From contig JALSGP010000024.1 in the NCBI GenBank assembly GCA_026982705.1, positions 1 to 59,389 on the forward strand: a DNA stretch of 59,389 bases, read 5' to 3'. This document shows, piece by piece, positions 54,338-59,389 of this stretch (position 1 is its first letter; the number at the start of each line of letters is the position of its first letter). The translations under genes were made by a program, and so were the position numbers. The DNA is from Alphaproteobacteria bacterium. GTDB taxonomy: Bacteria > Pseudomonadota > Alphaproteobacteria > Geminicoccales > Geminicoccaceae. The notes under the pieces are model-generated. The model made no database searches, was not told the DNA's origin, and was given only the letters and a program-made list of their open reading frames with translations.

Positions 54338-54361
54338 CGGGGCCGCCCTCGGGCGGCCCCG
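54338..54361. terminator. Hairpin between convergent aminotransferase and DsrE-like gene
   Basis: A 10-bp stem (CGGGGCCGCC / GGCGGCCCCG) with a CTCG loop lies 11 bp after the aminotransferase stop and 22 bp from the stop of the opposite gene. It can serve both directions and is followed by TT on the plus strand. Confidence 0.7.
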
Positions 54362-54383
54362 TTCCGCGAGAGACGGCGCCGAT

Positions 54384-54836
54384 TCAGGGCCGCACGTAGG
54401 TCCAGCCCTGCCGCTGCAGCTCCACCAGCTCCACCACCCCGGAGGGAACGATCTCCACCTCCTCGAGGAGCGGCGGCTCCTTCCCCTCGCGCTTCCCCAT
54501 CGCCCTCATGGTGTTGGCGCAGGCGGCGAAGGACAGTTCCGGCAGCTCCAGCGCCATGGCGGCGACGCGATCCTTCACCGGGCTGGTGTCGGCGCGCAGC
54601 ATGTGGAGCCCGGGGCCGTAGGCGACCACGCGGGTGCGCACCGGAATCCCCTGCTGCCGGTAATAGGCGACGATGTTGCGCGCATTGTTGAGCACGAGGT
54701 TCATCCGCTTCGGATCGTTCTCGTCCACGTGGAGGACGATGCGTCGCTCCTCGGCGCCGGCGCGGGCGGCACCGGTGCCCAGCAGCAGGCCCAGTCCCAG
54801 GAGACCGGGGACGAGACGGCGTCGGCTCAGCTCCAT
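54384..54836 (-). CDS. DsrE-family secreted protein
   Basis: 150 aa from ATG 54836, with GGGAGGGAG upstream. A signal peptide (SRRRLVPGLLGLGLLLGTGAARA) is followed by a DsrE-like alpha/beta fold: RRIVLHVDENDPKRMNLVLNNARNIVAYY, VRVVAYGPGLHML-like (RTRVVAYGPGLHM), and the FAACANTMRAMG segment with one Cys. Related periplasmic proteins are linked to sulfur metabolism, but no sulfur genes are nearby. Function unassigned. Confidence 0.88.
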   Translation of the reverse strand: MELSRRRLVPGLLGLGLLLGTGAARAGAEERRIVLHVDENDPKRMNLVLNNARNIVAYYRQQGIPVRTRVVAYGPGLHMLRADTSPVKDRVAAMALELPELSFAACANTMRAMGKREGKEPPLLEEVEIVPSGVVELVELQRQGWTYVRP

Positions 54837-54936
54837 GATCGACTCCCTCCCTCGCGGGGTGATCGGCCCGTATCCGAAGGATGGCACGCCTCGCGCGGCC
54901 CGCGCAAGTTCCGATCCCGCGGCAAGAGGGCGTCCC

Positions 54937-55389
54937 TCAGCGCCGGTAGGCGCGCTCGCGCCGCTCGCGTCGCTCCTGCGCCTCCACCGAGAGGGTGGCG
55001 ACGGGCCGCGCCTCCAGCCGGGCGAGACCGATGGGTTCGCCCGTCTCCTCGCAGAAGCCGTAGGTCCCCTCCTCGATGCGCCGCAGCGCCGCGTCGATCT
55101 TGGCGAGGAGCTTGCGCTCGCGATCGCGGGTGCGCAGCTCGTAGTAGCGCTCCGCCTCGGCCGAGGCCCAGTCGGCGGGATCGGTGGGCCGCTCCGAATC
55201 CTCCTGCAGACGCCGCAGGGTGAGGTCGGACCCGCGCAGGATCTCCTCCCGCCAGCGCAGGAGCTTGCGGCGGAAGTACTCGAGCTGGCGCGGGTTCATG
55301 TAGGGTTCGTCGTCGCTCGGCCGATAGCCCTCCGGCAGATCGGCGATCTTGCCCCGTTCGAAGAGATCGTCCGGCTCTCCCACCAGCAT
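54937..55389 (-). CDS. dksA: RNA polymerase-binding transcription factor DksA
   Basis: 150 aa. Coiled-coil residues 35-110 (YFRRKLLRWREEILRGS, ERYYELRTRDRERKLLAKIDAALRRIEEG) are followed by the zinc-finger region YGFCEETGEPIGLARLEARPVATL. Only one Cys (in FCEETGE) remains of the classical four, as in other alphaproteobacterial DksAs, so zinc is unlikely. It binds the RNA polymerase secondary channel and modulates rRNA and amino-acid promoters with ppGpp. It lies 30 bp from moeB on the same strand. Confidence 0.96.
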   Translation of the reverse strand: MLVGEPDDLFERGKIADLPEGYRPSDDEPYMNPRQLEYFRRKLLRWREEILRGSDLTLRRLQEDSERPTDPADWASAEAERYYELRTRDRERKLLAKIDAALRRIEEGTYGFCEETGEPIGLARLEARPVATLSVEAQERRERRERAYRR

Positions 55390-55419
55390 CGCGAGCTTCC
55401 GGCTTCCCCGGCCGGCGCT

Positions 55420-56217
55420 TTAGCCGACGGTCGGCGGGCCCGCAATGTGGATTCCCGGCCTCGTACCGCCGCAGACGGGGCAGTCGGGGCGGCGAGCGAA
55501 GGCGAGGCGGGTGAACTCGGCGCTGCGGGCGTCGTAGAGCAGCAGGGTGCCGGAGAGGCTCGGAAAGCCGCCCACCAGCTCCTTGACCACCTCCACCGCC
55601 TGCAGTGTCCCCATCACGCCCGCGGCCGGTCCCAACACGCCGCCCTGGGCACAGCTCGGCAGCGCCCCCGCCTCCGGATCGTCGGGGAAGAGGCAGCGCA
55701 GACAGGGATGGGGCGGGCCCTCGTGGGCCCGGAAGACGGTGAGCTGGCCGTCGAAGCCCTGGACCGCCGCGCTCACCAGCACCCGCCCGGCGGCGAGACA
55801 GGCGGCGTGGACGGCGAGGCGCGTCTCCAGATTGTCGCTGCCGTCGGCGACGATGTCGAAGCGGGGCACCAGTGCCCGCGCCCGCTCCGCATCCAGCCGC
55901 TCACCGAAGGCCTCCACCACCAGATCCGCCCGCAGCGCCCGGAGCCGCGCCGCCGCCGCCCGAGCCTTGGGCCGGCCCACGTCCGTCTCGTCGAACAGCA
56001 CCTGCCGGTGGAGGTTGCTCTCGTCCACCCGGTCGCCGTCGACGATGCCGATGCGGCCGATGCCGGCGGCGGCGAGATAGAGCAGCAGCGGCGAGCCGAG
56101 GCCGCCCGCGCCCACCACCAGCACCGACGCCTCCGAAAGCCGCCGCTGGCCGCGGCCGCCGATCTCCGGCAGCACCAGATGGCGGGCGTAGCGACGCAGG
56201 CCGCGTTCGTCGAACAT
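55420..56217 (-). CDS. moeB: ThiF/MoeB-family adenylyltransferase
   Basis: 265 aa. The nucleotide-binding loop VLVVGAGGLGSP (33-43), DGDRVDESNLHRQVLF, Lys84 in GRPKARAAA, and ADGSDNLETR are the E1-like signature. Two zinc pairs, CLRC (172-175) and CPVC (246-249), and SCAQGGVLGP are present. It activates the C-terminal glycine of MoaD or ThiS by adenylation for molybdopterin or thiamine sulfur transfer; which partner is used cannot be decided. It is divergent from the flagellar genes. Confidence 0.93.
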   Translation of the reverse strand: MFDERGLRRYARHLVLPEIGGRGQRRLSEASVLVVGAGGLGSPLLLYLAAAGIGRIGIVDGDRVDESNLHRQVLFDETDVGRPKARAAAARLRALRADLVVEAFGERLDAERARALVPRFDIVADGSDNLETRLAVHAACLAAGRVLVSAAVQGFDGQLTVFRAHEGPPHPCLRCLFPDDPEAGALPSCAQGGVLGPAAGVMGTLQAVEVVKELVGGFPSLSGTLLLYDARSAEFTRLAFARRPDCPVCGGTRPGIHIAGPPTVG

Positions 56218-56300
56218 GCGCTCCTCCGCGTCACCGTTAGCGAGATGTTAACCTCGTCGTGGCACGGTCCAGGGTGGATGCGGGCCGCGCGGAGGTGGTC

Positions 56301-56666
56301 ATGCGACGCCCGGTGGACGTGCACGCGGTGGAACGGATCCCTCCCGACCTGGTGGCGGTGGAGCGGCGGTTCGACGCCCTCTTCGCGCGGCTGCAGCGGG
56401 CGCGGGCCGAGCTGGCGGCGGGCGGGGCGCCGGAGCTGGAGGAGGCCTCCCGCGAGCTCGACCGGTTGTGCCGGGAGATGGCGGCGCTGCCGGCGGAGGC
56501 GGTGCGGGTCCTGGAGCCGCGCCTGCTGGCGCTGGTGCACGAGGTGCGGGCGCTGTTCGCCGCCACCGCCCGCGCCCTGCGGGAGACGGGCGACGAGTTG
56601 GGGCGCAGCCTGCGCCGGGCCGAGGCGGTGCGCGCCTATGCCCGCACCGCCGGGGGGCGGCGATGA
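56301..56666 (+). CDS. Small helical protein upstream of fliO, possible flagellar chaperone
   Basis: 121 aa from ATG 56301 with GGAGG 5 bp upstream. It is almost entirely helical and rich in Ala, Arg, Glu and Leu (LARLQRARAELAAGG, REMAALPAEAVRVL, LVHEVRALFAATARALRETGDEL), with coiled-coil character. Its stop overlaps fliO (ATGA). Size, helical content and position would suit a flagellar export chaperone of the FlgN/FliT kind, but I see no decisive motif. Confidence 0.75.
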   Translation: MRRPVDVHAVERIPPDLVAVERRFDALFARLQRARAELAAGGAPELEEASRELDRLCREMAALPAEAVRVLEPRLLALVHEVRALFAATARALRETGDELGRSLRRAEAVRAYARTAGGRR

Positions 56667-56941
56667 CGGGCTCGGTGCTGGCGGCCCTGCCGGCGCTGCT
56701 GGCCGTCCTCGGCCTCGTGCTGCTGGCGGCGGTGGCGCTGCGGGGCGGCCTCGCCGGCGATCTCCTGGCGCGGCTCGGCGGGCGCGGCGGCGGGCGGCTG
56801 CGGGTGGTGGAGCGGCGCGCCGTCGACCCGCGCAGCGTGCTGCTGCTGGTGGCGGTGGACGGGGTGGAGTACGCGGTGCTGAGCACCCCCGGCGGTCCCC
56901 TGCTGCTGGCGCGCCGGCCGGTGCGGGAGACGGAGGCATGA
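56663..56941 (+). CDS. fliO: Flagellar biosynthetic protein FliO
   Basis: 92 aa. One N-terminal membrane segment (residues 7-27, LLAVLGLVLLAAVAL) is followed by GRLRVVERRAVDPRSVLLLVAVDGVEYAVL, the FliO pattern. FliO helps assemble the FliP-FliQ-FliR export gate. The stop overlaps an ATG that opens the frame leading into fliP (ATGA at 56938). Confidence 0.88.
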   Translation: MTGSVLAALPALLAVLGLVLLAAVALRGGLAGDLLARLGGRGGGRLRVVERRAVDPRSVLLLVAVDGVEYAVLSTPGGPLLLARRPVRETEA

Positions 56942-57855
56942 GCCGGCCGCCGGATCCCTCCGGCTCCGCCGGGCCCTTCCGCCGCGGATCCGGGCGGGGG
57001 CGGACGGCCGTGCGCGTGGCCGCGGGCGCAGTATCGCCGACCCGCCGTGCCGCCGTCGCGCCGGGCCTCCTCCCGCCGTTCCTTCCGGAGAGGCTCCTGC
57101 CGGCGCTGCCGGGGGCGGACGGAGGGGTCGCGCGCCGCATGGCCCGAAGGCCGGATCCCGGGTGGCCGGCGGAGGGGGACGGTGGTCGCGCGCGCCCGGC
57201 GGACCGCCCCCCGCGGGCCACGGCCGCCCGCCCCCTCGCGACGGCCCCGGGGGGGATCGCGGCCGGGCGCACGGCCGGGGATGGCGATGCGGACGGGAGC
57301 CCGGCCGCGGAGGCGGGCGCCGTTCCGCCGACGCCGGCCGCCTTCCCGTCGTCCGGACGGTTCCACGACCCTGTGCCGATCGCGGCATCGCACGCGCCCG
57401 CGGACGGCGAGGCCGGCGCCGTCGTCCGGGATCCGTTTCTCGCTCCTCCCCTTCCCGCCATGTGTGGTGCGGGGGAGACCACCGGCGCGGCTCCCGCGGG
57501 GGCCCGGTACACGGTGGGCGAGGCGCCGCCTGCCCCTCGGACCCGGGCGACGGTCCCATCCGCCCCCCGCCATCCCGGCATCTCGCCCGCCGGGCCCTTG
57601 GGTCCGTTCCGGCGCGGTCCCGGGAGCCGTGCGGGAAGCCGTCCGGCCGTCGTCCCGAGGTCGACGGCGGGGGCGGCGGACGACGCCGGGACGATGTCCG
57701 GGACCGTGGGAGAGGCCGGTCGATGCGCCGCGTCACCGAGGGACCCGGCCGGCGCCCGCGGTGCGGTGTCGCCGGCCCGGCGGTCCGCGGGCGGCGGCCC
57801 GCGCCGGGACGAGGGCGGCGGAGGTCACGGGCCCCGGCGGCTGCGGGCGGCGGTG
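56942..57855 (+). other. Open frame between fliO and the FliP core; possible N-terminal extension
   Basis: From the ATG at 56938 the frame stays open for 306 codons and runs into FliP. It encodes Pro/Ala/Arg/Gly-rich low-complexity sequence with no domain or membrane segment. Third codon positions are mostly G or C, as in coding DNA here, but other frames and the opposite strand are also open, so chance cannot be excluded. Because FliP should begin with a signal peptide, a 300-residue extension would be odd. It may be a linker, a separate small gene, or non-coding. Confidence 0.4.
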
Positions 57856-58572
57856 ATGGCGATGGCGGTGGCGCTCGCGGGCCTGGCCGGGACGGTGCGG
57901 GCCGAGACCCTGGTGCTGGATCTCGGCGAGGGGACCGCCAGCGCCCAGCTCGTCCGTCTGTTCCTGCTGATCACGGCGCTGGCGCTGGCCCCGTCGCTGC
58001 TGGTGATGGTGACCGCCTTCACCCGCATCGTCATCGCCCTCTCGCTGCTGCGCAGCGCGCTGGGGCTGCAGCAGTCACCTCCCAACATGGTGCTGGTGGG
58101 AATCGCCCTCTTCGCCACCTTCTTCGTGATGGCGCCCCAGTTCGAGCGCGCCTGGCAGGCGGGGATCCTGCCGCTCCTGGAGGAACGGATCGGACCGGAA
58201 GAGGCGCTGGTGCGGGCGGCCGAGCCCTTCCGGACCTTCATGCTGCGGCAGGCGCGGGAGGAGGATCTGGCCCTCTTCTTCGATCTCGCCGGGCTGGAGC
58301 CGCCCGCGGAGCCGGCGGCCACGCCCTGGCGGGTGCTGGTGCCGGCCTTCGTCGTCGGCGAGCTCCGCCGCGCCTTCGAGATCGGTTTCCTCCTGTTCCT
58401 GCCCTTCGTGGTGATCGATCTGGTGGTGGCGTCGCTGCTGATGGGCATGGGGATGATGATGCTGCCGCCGGTGATGGTGTCGATGCCCTTCAAGCTGATC
58501 TTCTTCGTGCTGGTGGACGGCTGGCGGCTGGTGATGGGGGGGCTGGTGGCGAGCTTCGGCCCGCTGCCGTGA
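57856..58572 (+). CDS. fliP: Flagellar biosynthetic protein FliP
   Basis: 238 aa from ATG 57856 (signal peptide MAMAVALAGLAGTVRA); a GTG one codon earlier or a far upstream ATG at 56938 are alternatives. FliP features are LFLLITALALAPSLLVMVTAFTRIVIALSLLRSALG, QSPPNMVLVGIALFATFFVM, AFVVGELRRAFEIGFLLFLPFVVIDLVVASLLMGMGMMMLPPVMVSMPFKLIFFVLVDGW. It forms the core of the flagellar type III export gate. Length is close to the family's 245 residues if this start is right. Confidence 0.95.
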   Translation: MAMAVALAGLAGTVRAETLVLDLGEGTASAQLVRLFLLITALALAPSLLVMVTAFTRIVIALSLLRSALGLQQSPPNMVLVGIALFATFFVMAPQFERAWQAGILPLLEERIGPEEALVRAAEPFRTFMLRQAREEDLALFFDLAGLEPPAEPAATPWRVLVPAFVVGELRRAFEIGFLLFLPFVVIDLVVASLLMGMGMMMLPPVMVSMPFKLIFFVLVDGWRLVMGGLVASFGPLP

Positions 58573-58739
58573 GGCGTCGGCCGCCCGTGGATCGGCGCTT
58601 CCCGAATCCGCGGCCCCGTGACCGTTCCGTCGGGCGGCACCTCGACCCCGGCGCCCGGAGGCGTCGGAACGGGTCCACCTGGACGTTGCGGGCGGCGTGG
58701 AGTGTGCCACGGTCCCGGCCCGGAATATCCCGATCATCG

Positions 58740-59160
58740 CCTTTCATGACGCTCAGAGAGGACCGCATTTCGCTGAAAAAAAAACTTTTTTCGAATTCCA
58801 ACTTTATGCATTCGATGCAAAAATAATTTATAACATTGCGACTCAGGGAAATCCTCATCTTCTTCATTCTACACCGGGAATACAATAGCATTCATAATGA
58901 AATTGATATCCAAAAAACATTTTTCAATATACTAAACTGACGTTTCTATGCAATGCGGCCCAACTCGAATATATCAGATTATGATTTTAAGCGTCAAAAC
59001 GAAATATAGAAAATATTAATTTATTTTCCAACCTGGTTTGATATATAAACTTGTTCCAGAACTGAAAAGAGAAGAATGTCCTGAATGCCTCCTCATGAGA
59101 ATAATTTAAACAATGCTTTAAATTTTCAATTCTACTAAAATGTTCAACCAATTCTCACCT
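58740..59160. other. A/T-rich island with no convincing gene
   Basis: About 420 bp with roughly 30% G+C by eye, in a genome near 70%. It contains poly-A/poly-T (a run of nine A beside six T at 58776-58791), TTTATTTTCC, ATATAAACTTG and many AAT runs. Open frames here (63 and 133 aa, on opposite strands) have no ribosome site or recognisable motif. The edges are sharp, within 20-30 bp on each side. Confidence 0.8.
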
Positions 59161-59303
59161 CCCCTCTCGCCCCCTTTTGTCGTCGGCGTCGTGCCCTTCG
59201 CGGAGTCCGCGTCGAATGCGAGGAGGCGGGGGTTCCGGGGCGCGTCGGTGGTGAGAATGGGCGGCGGGATTTTGCGGGCCTGTTTGTGCCACATGATGCG
59301 CAT
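59118..59303 (-). CDS. Possible small or partial ORF at the window edge
   Basis: A 61-aa frame beginning MRIMWHKQARKIPPPILTT and ending in A/T-rich sequence (LNILVELKI). Composition changes from G+C-rich to A/T-rich along its length, so it may be a real gene fragment truncated by the island, or chance. I do not recognise it. Confidence 0.2.
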   Translation of the reverse strand: MRIMWHKQARKIPPPILTTDAPRNPRLLAFDADSAKGTTPTTKGGERGGENWLNILVELKI

Positions 59304-59389
59304 GATGGGGGCGCGAGGACGTTCCGGACGGATGGACGGGCCGTGGATCGGGAGGCGTCGGAGGCGGTGGGTGCAGGGGTGGACGCGGC

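Noticed and set aside
55773-57581. A 602-aa minus-strand protein over moeB's end, fliO and the fliP extension
   Set aside because: It is antisense to recognisable fliO and to coding-like sequence and has only Pro/Arg-rich, domain-free content.

Overview
The window is about 59 kb of very G+C-rich DNA (roughly 70% G+C by eye) from an alphaproteobacterium. The evidence is an Irr-type Fur regulator, an alphaproteobacterial DksA with a reduced zinc finger, an aroK-aroB-CorC/HlyC arrangement divergent from a small membrane protein and xerD, an L-malyl-CoA lyase, and the rimP-nusA-ylxR-infB-rbfA-truB-rpsO-pnp block. It looks like a Rhodospirillales/Geminicoccales-type lineage, but genus and species cannot be fixed from the sequence alone. 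All functions below are read from protein motifs and gene order; no database search was possible.

Layout. 91-5966 is one large CRISPR array: 80 copies of a 37-bp repeat and 79 spacers, with no cas gene in the window. The degenerate terminal repeat lies on the left and an A/T-richer flank on the right, so transcription probably runs leftward from a leader near 5967-6130. The spacer set is unusual. Many spacers overlap one another or are allelic versions of the same protospacer. Eight share one short coding motif, one carries the 5' part of a tRNA, two are present twice, and at least 13 contain perfect hairpins of 8-12 bp.

6.4-13.3 kb holds a catabolic-looking cluster: a BMP-type binding protein and one ABC permease on the minus strand, divergent from a plus-strand operon of flavin-dependent monooxygenase, gamma-glutamylcyclotransferase-like protein, N-carbamoyl-amino-acid hydrolase-like enzyme and arylformamidase-like hydrolase. 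13.3-17.6 kb is the aroK-aroB-CorC-CorC operon, divergent from a 46-aa membrane protein, xerD and mcl1. 19.9-25.3 kb holds a cytochrome P460 protein with a 21-cysteine NPC-repeat region, a formylglycine-generating-enzyme-like protein with a His-rich partner, an M48 protease and an aminotransferase. 25.3-33.1 kb holds RNase E, a cell-wall amidase, PBP1a and prfB with its programmed frameshift. 33.5-38.5 kb holds gloA, a TRAP QM permease pair, a thioesterase, irr and a nitronate monooxygenase-like enzyme.

38.6-48.0 kb is the classic translation/transcription operon, all on the minus strand, from rimP down to pnp, with a recognisable promoter and leader hairpin. 48.1-54.3 kb is a TRAP transporter-amidase operon divergent from a class III aminotransferase, probably an amide or amine uptake and breakdown unit. 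54.4-56.2 kb holds a DsrE-like protein, dksA and moeB. 56.3-58.6 kb begins a flagellar export cluster (helical protein, fliO, fliP). The window closes with a short A/T-rich island (about 58.74-59.16 kb) that is sharply unlike everything around it.
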